Source: Paradesertivirga sp965650335 (GTDB taxonomy: Bacteria > Bacteroidota > Bacteroidia > Sphingobacteriales > Sphingobacteriaceae). Taken from it: a DNA stretch of 64,000 bases. Positions 17,213-26,602 of the stretch are shown one piece after another; within the stretch, counting starts at the first letter, position 1, and each line of letters starts with the position of its first letter. The DNA lies in assembly GCA_965650335.1 (NCBI GenBank), contig CBFGOI010000006.1, positions 21,521 through 85,520 on the forward strand. The letters run 5' to 3'. The notes under the pieces are model-generated. The model made no database searches. It was not told where the DNA came from and saw only the letters and a list, made by a program, of their open reading frames with translations. The translations under genes were made by a program, and so were the position numbers.

Positions 17213-20200
17213 ATGATTTCACTTTACAAAATACCATTTTTATCCATTGTATTTACATTAATCTGTGCCGGTTCAATTGCTCAGCAGCTGCCCCAGATCA
17301 ATTACCAGGGTGTTGCCCGAAAAGCCGATGGAAGTCCTGTTTCAGAGCAACCAATTAAATTAAGGCTTACCATTCTTGACGGAAGTGCAAGTGGCAGCAA
17401 TGTGTATTCTGAAACACGTCAGGTAAGTACTAATAAATTTGGCCTGTTCACCGTTGTAATTGGAAGTTCGGGGTCTGTTTCACAAAACGGGACATTATCA
17501 GCTGTAAACTGGGCTACCGGCAATAAATTTTTGCAGGTAGAAATAGATCCCCAGGGAGGGAACAACTTCACAAATATGGGAAGTTCCCAGTTGCAAGCAG
17601 TCCCTTACGCTATTTATGCGACCAGTGCAAGCCCTTCAGGCAATGCGGGTGGTGATTTAGGCGGAACATTTCCAAATCCTACAGTTACTAAACTTCAGGG
17701 CTTCGCTTTAAGTAATGCTGCACCGGGTAACGGACAGATACTTAAGTGGAACGGAAGTGCCTGGATTCCCAGTGATGTTGTTTCGGCCACAGGAACGACT
17801 ATCTCTGGGACATCACCCATAACATCGGTGATGCAGGGAGCAAATGCAAGTGTATCGATAAGCAAAGCGGATGCTGCGACGGATGGGTATTTAAGCAAAG
17901 CAGATTGGCAAACCTTTAAGGATAAGGCAACCATACCCTATGTAGATGCAGCTATATTGACCAATAGTAATTTAATAACAGCAGAAACTACCCGGGCAAC
18001 CGCAGCTGAAAGCTTAAAAGAAGATTCGAACAATAAGAGCATAGACGGAACCCTGGCTTCAAATTCGGATCTGAAATTCCCTACTGAGAAAGCTACAAAA
18101 ACCTACGTGGATGTGGCAATAAGCACAAATGCCACACTCGATGCGAGTTTAACTATCAAAGGTAAAATACAATTAGCCGGCGATTTAAGCGGAACATCGG
18201 CATTGCCGGTTATAGGAGACGGAAAAATAACGACCGCTAAAATTTTAGACGGGAGTGTAACAGACCCAAAAATTGCGGGCGGAATCAGTGCATCCAAAGT
18301 TGGGCTGGGAAATGTAGATAACACTTCCGATTTACTCAAGCCAGTTTCTACTGCTACCCAAACTGCCTTAGATTCAAAAGCTTCAGTAGCTGATTTAGCC
18401 TTGAAAGCTCCGTTGGCCTCGCCAACTTTTACCGGCACGGTGTCTGGAATCACAGCCGCGATGGTGGGGTTAGGAAATTCAGATAATACCAGCGATGTAA
18501 ATAAACCTATATCTAATGCAACTCAGACAGCGCTGGATTCAAAAGCGAGTAATACGGATTTAGTCTTGAAAGCTCCATTGGCCTCACCAGCATTTACAGG
18601 TACAGTTTCTGGGATTACGGCTTCCATGGTTGGCTTGGCAAACGTTGATAATACCACAGATTTGTTGAAACCCATTTCAACAGCCACCCAAACGGCTTTG
18701 GATGCAAAAGCCAGCAACACAGATTTAGCATCAAAAGCTCCTCTGGCATCACCAACATTCACCGGTACAGTTTCCGGGATTACGGCTTCCATGGTTGGAT
18801 TGGCCAATGTTGATAATACAACAGATTTATTGAAACCAGTTTCAACAGCCACCCAGACAGCTTTAGATTTAAAAGCACCATTAGCATCCCCAACTTTTAC
18901 AGGAACAGTTGCAGGGATTAGCAAATCTATGGTTGGTTTGGCCAATGTCGATAATACAACAGATTTATTAAAGCCAGTTTCAACATCCACCCAAACGGCT
19001 CTGGATGCAAAAGCCAGCAACACAGATTTAGCATCAAAAGCTCCTCTGGCATCACCAACATTCACCGGTACAGTTTCCGGGATTACGGCTTCCATGGTTG
19101 GATTGGCCAATGTTGATAATACAACAGATTTATTAAAACCAGTTTCAACAGCCACTCAAACGGCTTTAGATTTAAAAGCACCATTAGCATCCCCAACTTT
19201 TACAGGAACGGTTTCAGGAATTAGCAAGTCAATGGTTGGCTTGGCAAACGTTGATAACACCACAGATTTATTGAAACCAGTTTCAACCGCAACCCAAACC
19301 GCTTTAGATTTAAAAGCAACTCTGGCATCTCCAACTCTTACGGGGACGCCGCTGGCGCCAACGGCTACTGCAGGAACAAACACAACGCAACTTGCTACGA
19401 CCGCATTCGTAACTTCTGCAGTAGCAGCCGGCGCATCGTCTTCGGTTTTTGTAGACTTAAGCACCAATCAAACTGTAGCTGGAACCAAAACATTTAGCGC
19501 CGATTTAGTTGCCAACGGTTTAACCATCGGACGTGGGTTGGGAGCCATTGCCAGCAATACAGCTTTGGGCAACCAGGCATTAAAAGCCAACACCACGGGC
19601 TTTGATAATTCTGCTGTCGGCGAGTCAAGCCTTTATACCAATACCGCAGGCGCGAGAAATACGGCAACCGGCAAACAATCGCTTTATGCGAATAATGGGA
19701 ACGATAATACGGCAACCGGTTATCTGACATTACAAAGTAATACAACGGGTTCTTACAACTCTGGTGTTGGATCCGAGACGCTTATCACAAATACAGCAGG
19801 CGGTTATAATACAGCCATGGGCGCTCTATCCTTGAGGTCAAATACTTCAGGAAATAACAATACCGCAACAGGCTATAACAGTCTTTATGCGAATACAACA
19901 GGCGGGGGCAACAGTGCAATAGGATATAATACACTTCCCAGTAATACCACCGGTACATATAATACTGCGTTGGGAACTCAGGCCTTAGAACAGAGCAATA
20001 CTGCCAATCAAAATACCGCAATCGGAGTGGCTGCTATTGATCGAAATACAACAGGTGGCAGTAACGCTGTATTAGGTGCATTTGCCGGACGTTATGAAAG
20101 CGATGGCTCTACTTATAATACCTTAATATCTAATTCCGTATTAATAGGAGCCGAAACCAAACCTAGTGCAAGTGGTGAAACAAACCAAATAGTTATAGGA

Positions 20201-21226
20201 TATCAAGCCAAAGGAAATGGTTCAAATACCGTTCAGCTAGGCAATACGAGCATTACCGATGTTAAAACCAGCGGAAGTGTAACTGCAGCCGGGTATAAAA
20301 TTGCCAGTGGCACCTCTTCGCAATTTTTAAAGGCAGATGGAAGTGTTGATGCCAGCACTTATCTGCCTTTGGGCGGCGGTACGTTAACCGGGGCATTAAA
20401 TGGCACTTCAGCATCTTTTACAAGTGATATTTCCACTAATGGAATTCCTATTGGAAGAGGTGCTGGTTCAAACGTTGCCAATCTTGTAATTGGTGCAGGT
20501 GCTTTTGGAGGTAACACAAGCGGAGTAAGCAATATTATCATCGGGCGGCAGGCTGCTGCAAGTTCAACATCAGCCTCTTATAATACCATCGTGGGAGATG
20601 GTGCGGTGTATTATAATGACGTGAACCAGGCGATTACTGCCTTCGGCTGGCATGCTTTGCATGCAGAAAAAGGAGCCGGAAACACGGCTATCGGATATGA
20701 AACAGGAGCAAGGGGAGCAATAGCAAGTTCCTTAACAAACTCGACCTTCTTAGGCAGATCAGCTTCCGCGGGCGCTGGTACCATCGATAACGCAACAGCA
20801 ATTGGCTACGGAGCCTCCGTAACAGCAAGTAACACCATTCAGTTGGGTAACACCAGTATCACCGATGTTAAAACAAGCGGGACAATTACCGCAGGTGGAA
20901 TTTCAAATACTCCTGTTATTGCTAAAACCTTTGAGGCAAGCGGTATAACCTTGTCTTCGTCATATTCTGGCAGTATTATATATACTCAAAATGCTGCACT
21001 ACCAGCCTTTCCGGAAGATCTGCCCGATGGCTTTAATTGTGTGATTATAAACTATTCTAATTTTAATTTTACCACGAATACGCTCGCCAGTACCAAGTTT
21101 TACACTGTAACAACTGGCAATACAGGGGCTGCCACTTTTTCAATTCCTACTGGCGGCACTGTCCATATAAATGTGGTCACTATTGAAGGAGTAAAAAGGT
21201 ACTATGTAAATGGAAATTTGTTATGA
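17213..21226 (+). CDS. Giant repetitive fibre/adhesin with tail-fibre-like and YadA-head-like repeats
   Basis: A 1337-aa exported protein (signal peptide 1-23, ending SIAQ). Residues 24-150 are an N-terminal domain found in Bacteroidota surface proteins (QINYQGVARKADGSP). Residues 360-713 hold seven copies of a 46- or 55-residue unit built on MVGLANVDNTTDLLKPVST and APLASPTFTGTVSGI, typical of phage tail fibres. Residues 776-945 are repeats of the NTAxGxxSLxxNTTG type, as in the beta-roll head of trimeric autotransporters. A second, weaker block follows to about 1240, and a final 90-residue beta domain ends the protein. A trimeric fibre is likely. No YadA barrel, S74 chaperone or T9SS C-terminal domain is visible. 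The stop overlaps the start of the PorP/SprF-type gene by four bases, so the two are translationally coupled. Function in adhesion or gliding is inferred from context. Confidence 0.8.
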   Translation: MISLYKIPFLSIVFTLICAGSIAQQLPQINYQGVARKADGSPVSEQPIKLRLTILDGSASGSNVYSETRQVSTNKFGLFTVVIGSSGSVSQNGTLSAVNWATGNKFLQVEIDPQGGNNFTNMGSSQLQAVPYAIYATSASPSGNAGGDLGGTFPNPTVTKLQGFALSNAAPGNGQILKWNGSAWIPSDVVSATGTTISGTSPITSVMQGANASVSISKADAATDGYLSKADWQTFKDKATIPYVDAAILTNSNLITAETTRATAAESLKEDSNNKSIDGTLASNSDLKFPTEKATKTYVDVAISTNATLDASLTIKGKIQLAGDLSGTSALPVIGDGKITTAKILDGSVTDPKIAGGISASKVGLGNVDNTSDLLKPVSTATQTALDSKASVADLALKAPLASPTFTGTVSGITAAMVGLGNSDNTSDVNKPISNATQTALDSKASNTDLVLKAPLASPAFTGTVSGITASMVGLANVDNTTDLLKPISTATQTALDAKASNTDLASKAPLASPTFTGTVSGITASMVGLANVDNTTDLLKPVSTATQTALDLKAPLASPTFTGTVAGISKSMVGLANVDNTTDLLKPVSTSTQTALDAKASNTDLASKAPLASPTFTGTVSGITASMVGLANVDNTTDLLKPVSTATQTALDLKAPLASPTFTGTVSGISKSMVGLANVDNTTDLLKPVSTATQTALDLKATLASPTLTGTPLAPTATAGTNTTQLATTAFVTSAVAAGASSSVFVDLSTNQTVAGTKTFSADLVANGLTIGRGLGAIASNTALGNQALKANTTGFDNSAVGESSLYTNTAGARNTATGKQSLYANNGNDNTATGYLTLQSNTTGSYNSGVGSETLITNTAGGYNTAMGALSLRSNTSGNNNTATGYNSLYANTTGGGNSAIGYNTLPSNTTGTYNTALGTQALEQSNTANQNTAIGVAAIDRNTTGGSNAVLGAFAGRYESDGSTYNTLISNSVLIGAETKPSASGETNQIVIGYQAKGNGSNTVQLGNTSITDVKTSGSVTAAGYKIASGTSSQFLKADGSVDASTYLPLGGGTLTGALNGTSASFTSDISTNGIPIGRGAGSNVANLVIGAGAFGGNTSGVSNIIIGRQAAASSTSASYNTIVGDGAVYYNDVNQAITAFGWHALHAEKGAGNTAIGYETGARGAIASSLTNSTFLGRSASAGAGTIDNATAIGYGASVTASNTIQLGNTSITDVKTSGTITAGGISNTPVIAKTFEASGITLSSSYSGSIIYTQNAALPAFPEDLPDGFNCVIINYSNFNFTTNTLASTKFYTVTTGNTGAATFSIPTGGTVHINVVTIEGVKRYYVNGNLL
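18290..19360 (+). repeat. Seven tandem fibre repeats with a recent 303-bp duplication
   Basis: Units of 165 or 138 bp (55 or 46 codons) alternate within the adhesin gene. A stretch of about 133 bases starting at 18,699 is repeated without change 303 bases later, at 19,002. That period is exactly one long plus one short unit, so the array last grew by a two-unit duplication. Confidence 0.85.
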
Positions 21227-22155
21227 GTAGCTCTTTTTTACTAAATTTTAGAGGGTTATTACATTCAGTTTTTTTTGTTACAATTTTACTTTCAGGTGCT
21301 AACCCGGCCAGGGCCCAATTAAATCCGCTCGCAGGTATTTATTTTAGCAATCAGTATTTAGCTAATCCGGCTATAGCTGGCATTAAGCAAGGGCTTAATC
21401 TAAACTTAGGATATCGCCAGCAATGGTCTGCCTTTTCGGGTTCACCCAAAACACAGGCATTTACAGCCGATTATGGTACCGGAAAAAAGGTTGGTTTGGG
21501 TCTGAGTATTTACAATGATGAAGCCGGCCTTATTAAACGTACCCGAATGATGGGAACATACGCCTATCACCTTGCACTAAACAAAAATCAGAGTTTGAAC
21601 TTCGGTATTTCCTTTGGATTTATGGACCAGCGAATCTCCAACGAAACCGTTAAGGGCGATTTGAATGATAATTCAATAAGTACATTCAACGGCACGGAAA
21701 CATATATGGATGGTGATTTTGGAGTGGCCTACACCAATTCCCAATTAACCATTCAAGCGACCATTCCGAATCTGAAGGGTTTCCTAAAAAAAGATGATTT
21801 AAATAGAGTAGGGGATCGGTCATCTTTCTTTTCTGCAATAAGCTATAAGTTTCATTTCCCAGAAGCAGTTAATGGATTTGGCATAGAGCCAAAACTCGTG
21901 TACAGAGCAGTAAAAGGCTACGATTATATTGCTGATTTAGGGGCGAATTTTACCATAGCCAATGGAAACGTAAGTATGATGACGATTTATCATACCACTC
22001 AAAACGCTACCTTTGGTTTAGGGGCGGGTATAAAAACTCTCGGCTCGGTAAATGCTAATTATACTACCTCAACCTCCGCGGTTAGCCAGTATAGTAACGG
22101 AAATTTTCAAATAGCGCTCAAGCTTAATCTGATGCAAAAGGATAATAGTAAGTAA
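21223..22155 (+). CDS. PorP/SprF family outer-membrane protein (type IX secretion)
   Basis: A 310-aa protein with a signal peptide (ending ARAQ near residue 31) and the opening of the PorP/SprF family: LNPLAGIYFSNQYLANPAIAG, then GYRQQWSAFSGSPKTQAF. The remainder is amphipathic beta strands ending in LKLNLMQKD, consistent with an outer-membrane barrel. In Flavobacterium, SprF is needed for secretion of the adhesin SprB, and many genomes pair a sprF-like gene directly with its adhesin. Here the ATG lies inside the adhesin stop (ATGA), which ties the two together. It should therefore be the dedicated outer-membrane partner of the 1337-aa adhesin. Confidence 0.9.
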   Translation: MSSSFLLNFRGLLHSVFFVTILLSGANPARAQLNPLAGIYFSNQYLANPAIAGIKQGLNLNLGYRQQWSAFSGSPKTQAFTADYGTGKKVGLGLSIYNDEAGLIKRTRMMGTYAYHLALNKNQSLNFGISFGFMDQRISNETVKGDLNDNSISTFNGTETYMDGDFGVAYTNSQLTIQATIPNLKGFLKKDDLNRVGDRSSFFSAISYKFHFPEAVNGFGIEPKLVYRAVKGYDYIADLGANFTIANGNVSMMTIYHTTQNATFGLGAGIKTLGSVNANYTTSTSAVSQYSNGNFQIALKLNLMQKDNSK

Positions 22156-22443
22156 AAAGGCCCGTCTGCCACTAACCTAAAGCGACTTGTTGGTCATCTA
22201 GCGCTTCTGCATTTCGATTCTTCAAAATTCGATTTTCAGGAAACACTGTATCCTCCAGAGGTAAAAATATCAGCATAGGGCCGATTAAGGCTATAGTTTT
22301 AACTTTTTTGATTTATTCAATGGAAGCAAAGCCTTTTCATTTTTTTAAAGCACCAGTGATTCTTGGGCTTTAACGATATTGGAATTTTACTGTATTTTCC
22401 GCTATCCAAAGGATCGAATTCGGTGAATTCTCTAAAAAAACTT

Positions 22444-24567
22444 CTATTCTATCACTTGCCAAAAAAAGCAGGATCCATCTTTACGATCCGGTCTTGACCC
22501 TGGGGCATTTGCCGAACAAAGGCTTTTTTGAAACGGGTCTGCAAAAAGATACCTATGAGTTGATAGCGACATTAACATGATATCGCCTTGAAGCATATCC
22601 TGCCATTGAAATACGGATGCATCTCCCTGTTCCTCCTTTTCTATGCGCACTTCTGCCATTCCTCCCGATCCAACTACCGTAACCCATCCTCCATTAGTTA
22701 TCGACTGCAACGAGATCCTCCCGTTTCCTTTGTCGACAATTTTAAACTTAGAATTTTCACTTACCGTTTTACCTTTGGCTACAGGTCGCAAAAAGCCTTT
22801 CCAGTTAACCAATACCGTACTATCTGCCAGGCTGGAAAGAGTAATTGTTTTCCCATAGGGGATGGGTTTAATTAAGCCGTGAGGACGGGGTTCGTTTACA
22901 ATGAATGAATTAAAGTCAGCATATCCACCTTCTTTTCCTTCTGTATTGTAGTTAAACAAACCAAACCTAACTCCCTGGAATGTTCTGCCTTGAAAAATCA
23001 TGATAAATTCCTCGCCCAGAATCTTGAAATTTGACCCATCTGTACTGTAGCTAAAAACTGCCATTTCTGTTTCAAAATCGCAGTTTGCCTTTAGCCAGAC
23101 TTTTTTTCCGGTCAATTTTTCCCTAAGCAATTTGTTTCGCTGCTGATCGAATTGCTCAACTTCAAATCCATCCTTTGTCCTGGCTACCCCAATCCAGCTA
23201 TAGGGCATATTTAATAAGCCCAGTCCTGCGATATCGCCGTCGGATAAGCCATTTAAATCAATTTCGGTGGATCCTATTGACACCGGGCCGATACATCTCT
23301 GAGTTAACGAATTTCTGGCATTCCAAAAATCCTTCGCGGGTAAAGCGTTTAACCGGAGGTATCCTTTTCTTTTTGTTAATGACCATTTATCATTTACCGG
23401 CACATGGTTACACTGCCAGATCGGCTGTAAGGTGGAAGACGAAAAATCATCGCTTCTTCTGAACGTAGCATGAGGCTTGGATGTAAATCCGGTGTTGGGT
23501 TTTACCCATGTGCGCGGAGAACGTGTGAGATTGCCTTCCAAGCCTAAAAATGGCCATCCATCTTTCCAGGTTACCGGTGATAAGCAGGTTAATCGGCCTA
23601 CAGAATTATAATCCATCATAGACCATGCCCACCATTCTCCGGATTGGATCTGCAGGATACCGCCCTGGTGTAGTGGAATGCGACCCACATAATTTTTGTT
23701 CGGTGGAACAAGCTGGAACGGGGCTTCGCTTTTTTCATTTAGCAACTTCCACCCAGTCCCAACCCCAAGGTGCTCCTCTGCACTTATGACTCGTATTTCA
23801 TAAGGGCCGTAAGGGCTATTTGAGCGCAAGCACACCTGGTAGCAAACAGGGTCAAAGTTTGTGTTGGTAATATAATATTTGCCGTCAATTTTATAAAAAT
23901 GCGACCCTTCTCCAGCACCGCTTCCCGGCTTTATGATAACCTTCTCGGTACCTGGCTTTATGTCTAGTAAATCCTCGTCCAACTCAGCCAGATGGATTTC
24001 GTCATACCCCCACACCACATAAACCTTTCCATCATCATCAAAAAGCACCGACAGGTCATGAAAACTTTTTTTCATCTTGCTGTGCTTCCAGGGGCCTTTA
24101 GGATTAGTAGCCGTGAACAGCTGCGTGGTTTGGCCGTTTACATTGCTGAAAATATAAAAGGTTCCCTTGTTATACCGGAAACTGGGTGCCCAAATGCCCC
24201 GCCCATAAATATTTTTAACATCTTCTAAGCGAAATTCCGGACCCAGATCAAGTTTATCTACTGCATAACACAGGAAGTCCCAGTTTACCAAATCGCGGGA
24301 ATGCAATACCGGAAGCCCGGGCATAGTATGCATCGTAGTACCTGTAAGGTAATAATCGTCACCCACTCTTATCATGTCGGGATCGGAAAATTCGTCAAAG
24401 AAAAGCGGATTTGAAAAAGTTCCGTTTCCATTGTCAGATATCCAGGTTGGGCTATTAAGATTCTCTCGAATTTGACTAAAAGCGGCCGATTGTAAAAGGG
24501 TGAAAATTAGGAGTAAGTTATAAAGCGGTTTTCTAAAAAACGGTATTTCCAGGGGTTTAATTGACAT
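22444..24567 (-). CDS. Secreted GH43 glycosidase with jelly-roll and beta-trefoil tail
   Basis: A 707-aa enzyme. After a signal peptide (ending AFSQ near 32) comes a GH43 propeller (50-340) with Asp62 in FSDPDM, an acid-rich HDLSVLFDDDG strand and Glu in GAGEGSHFYKI, the usual three-acid arrangement of beta-xylosidases and arabinofuranosidases. Residues 365-555 are the jelly-roll domain common after GH43 (FSSSTLQPIWQCNHVP ... IGVARTKDGFEV). Residues 570-707 form a fascin/actin-crosslinking-like beta trefoil (KFKIVDKGNGRISLQS ... MLMSLSTHRYLFAD), a possible glycan-binding part. It is divergent from the plus-strand arabinan operon, 520 bases apart, and likely shares its control. Confidence 0.9.
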   Translation of the reverse strand: MSIKPLEIPFFRKPLYNLLLIFTLLQSAAFSQIRENLNSPTWISDNGNGTFSNPLFFDEFSDPDMIRVGDDYYLTGTTMHTMPGLPVLHSRDLVNWDFLCYAVDKLDLGPEFRLEDVKNIYGRGIWAPSFRYNKGTFYIFSNVNGQTTQLFTATNPKGPWKHSKMKKSFHDLSVLFDDDGKVYVVWGYDEIHLAELDEDLLDIKPGTEKVIIKPGSGAGEGSHFYKIDGKYYITNTNFDPVCYQVCLRSNSPYGPYEIRVISAEEHLGVGTGWKLLNEKSEAPFQLVPPNKNYVGRIPLHQGGILQIQSGEWWAWSMMDYNSVGRLTCLSPVTWKDGWPFLGLEGNLTRSPRTWVKPNTGFTSKPHATFRRSDDFSSSTLQPIWQCNHVPVNDKWSLTKRKGYLRLNALPAKDFWNARNSLTQRCIGPVSIGSTEIDLNGLSDGDIAGLGLLNMPYSWIGVARTKDGFEVEQFDQQRNKLLREKLTGKKVWLKANCDFETEMAVFSYSTDGSNFKILGEEFIMIFQGRTFQGVRFGLFNYNTEGKEGGYADFNSFIVNEPRPHGLIKPIPYGKTITLSSLADSTVLVNWKGFLRPVAKGKTVSENSKFKIVDKGNGRISLQSITNGGWVTVVGSGGMAEVRIEKEEQGDASVFQWQDMLQGDIMLMSLSTHRYLFADPFQKSLCSANAPGSRPDRKDGSCFFWQVIE

Positions 24568-25087
24568 TCGTTTATTTTAATGGATAATTTTAAAGATTTC
24601 TATGATTTAGCAGGCTACCGGATTGCTGGTAGTAAATTATGTTTAGTCAAAGAGCATTTTTGGCTTGTGAGAATACTCGGTTCTTGTTTGCGCAGTTATC
24701 AGCACAGAAGGGAATTCTGTATATCTGGGTTCAATAATGTTGAATAAAGGTATACGGAATTTTGAAAAAATAAAAATTAACTAATGTTTAAAAGCCAAGG
24801 ATGATGTTGATCAATCGCCAGTTGTTTTCATGATTGCCGACCGAGCCAGTGTTAGATCCAGTAATTGGTTTATAATAATGTGCTGTGATTAAGTGCTTTC
24901 TAAAGGCTTCGAAGAATAAAAAAGTATTTACAAATGCATGAGTATGAGGAAACCTTTAAATCCGTCTTGTTTTACAATAAGACACACATGCGATCTACCG
25001 GTTGCTCTTTCGCTAAGAAGTGAAAAAGGCTGGGCCGATCACTGGGGCTTATTCGAATTTTAGAAACACACGCTTGGAAAAATAAAT
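24568..25087. promoter_or_regulatory. Divergent promoter region of the GH43 and arabinan operon
   Basis: A 520-bp AT-rich gap between two divergent enzyme transcripts. No ORF or RNA gene is supported. It is a good place to look for HTCS binding repeats, but I saw no convincing direct repeat and no confident promoter. Confidence 0.35.
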
Positions 25088-26575
25088 ATGACTGTATCCA
25101 ATTTCTTTAAAAAGATCATCCTTTTACTGGTATTAACCGGGTTTTCATTTTGCATGTCTGCTCAGGAATACCCGAAGGCAATTTTAAGAGGTGATTACCC
25201 TGACCCTAGTATTATGCGTGATGGCGACGATTTTTATATGACGCATTCGCCGTTTACCTATTCTCCCGGATTTTTAATATGGCATTCGAAAGACTTGCTT
25301 CACTGGAAACCAATTACCCGGGCCATGCCCGACCTGGTTGGTTCTGCCATGGCTCCCGACCTGCTGAAATACAATGGCAAATATTATATCTATTTCCCTG
25401 CCAATGGAACCAACTGGGTAATATGGGCAACCGATATACGAGGTCCATGGAGCAAACCAATTGATTTAAAAGCTCGCTTTATTGACCCTGGACATGCGGT
25501 AGGCGAGGATGGTAAACGTTATTTGTTCGTTTCTGAAGGTCATATGGCTCCTTTATCAGATGATGGGCTTTCGGCCATAGATACGCTGAAAAATATATAT
25601 TCAGGTTGGGATTATCCTAAAAACTGGATTACTGAATGCAAATGCCTGGAATCTCCGAAGATTTTTAAGAAAGGTGATTATTTCTACATGGTAACCGCAG
25701 AAGGAGGTACAGCAGGCCCGGCAACCAGTCACATGGCAGTAGCTGCCCGTTCAAAAAGCATACAGGGCCCCTGGGAAAATTCCCCTTATAACCCCATTGT
25801 GCATACTTACAGCGCAGACGAAAAATGGTGGTCGAAAGGCCACGGAACATTAATTGACGATGCAAAAGGAAATTGGTGGATTGTGTATCATGCCTATGAA
25901 AAAGGATACCATACCCTCGGCCGGCAAACCCTTATCGAACCGGTTGAATGGACAGCGGATGGTTGGTTCAAAACCTCAAAGGGAAAAACAACGGCCGAAA
26001 CTAAAGTAAAGGCGTCTTCATCTGGCTTTACGCTGTCAGACAATTTCAATAAAGAAACGCTTGGACTGCAATGGACATCATGGAAAGGGTATGATACAAA
26101 TGCGATTCAGTTAAAGAAGGGATGCCTTCATTTAAAGGCGAAAGGCTCTGGTCCGGCAGATGGGCAACTTTTATTAACCACAGTTCCGGATACAGCTTAT
26201 GAAGCTCAGGTGGAGCTGACCTTGACAGGAGGAAGTACCGGCGGATTGATTTTGTTTTACAACGAGAAAGCTTTTGCGGGCATCACATCCAACGGGAAAG
26301 ATGTTACCATCTATGATAATGCAGAAATACGAACAAACAAGTCAGTAGAGCTTGGAAAGCATTTTTATCTTAAAATAAAAAACAATCGCAATATCTGCGA
26401 TATGTTTGCCAGCAAGGACGGCAAAAATTGGATAACGCTTCGAACTGGTTTGGATGTATCGGGTTTGAACCACAACAAATACCGCGGTTTCTTTGCATTG
26501 AGGCCGGGCTTTATGTCAGCCGGAAAAGAAGGCAGCGTAACATTAGATAATTTCAAGTACAAGTCAATTAAGTAA
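25088..26575 (+). CDS. Secreted GH43 glycosidase with C-terminal jelly-roll domain
   Basis: A 495-aa exported enzyme, first gene of the arabinan-type operon. The signal peptide ends at MSAQ (about 25). GH43 propeller residues 30-300: Asp39 in GDYPDPSIMRDGDDFY, an acid in FIDPGHAVGEDG, and Glu in CLESPKIF. GHMAPLSDDG and WWSKGHGTLIDD are further family strands. Residues 315-495 are a concanavalin-like domain (FTLSDNFNKETLGLQWTSW ... LDNFKY), which usually shapes the active site in exo-acting GH43 enzymes. Removal of arabinose or xylose from side chains is likely; subfamily undetermined. The gap to the GH2 gene is 27 bases. Confidence 0.9.
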   Translation: MTVSNFFKKIILLLVLTGFSFCMSAQEYPKAILRGDYPDPSIMRDGDDFYMTHSPFTYSPGFLIWHSKDLLHWKPITRAMPDLVGSAMAPDLLKYNGKYYIYFPANGTNWVIWATDIRGPWSKPIDLKARFIDPGHAVGEDGKRYLFVSEGHMAPLSDDGLSAIDTLKNIYSGWDYPKNWITECKCLESPKIFKKGDYFYMVTAEGGTAGPATSHMAVAARSKSIQGPWENSPYNPIVHTYSADEKWWSKGHGTLIDDAKGNWWIVYHAYEKGYHTLGRQTLIEPVEWTADGWFKTSKGKTTAETKVKASSSGFTLSDNFNKETLGLQWTSWKGYDTNAIQLKKGCLHLKAKGSGPADGQLLLTTVPDTAYEAQVELTLTGGSTGGLILFYNEKAFAGITSNGKDVTIYDNAEIRTNKSVELGKHFYLKIKNNRNICDMFASKDGKNWITLRTGLDVSGLNHNKYRGFFALRPGFMSAGKEGSVTLDNFKYKSIK

Positions 26576-26602
26576 GCAAAATCTAAATAAGAAAATAATC
26601 AT

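Noticed and set aside
18103..19467. Long minus-strand ORFs opposite the fibre repeats (up to 210 aa)
   Set aside because: They mirror the repeats of the adhesin gene; their length is a by-product of its biased codons, not independent coding.
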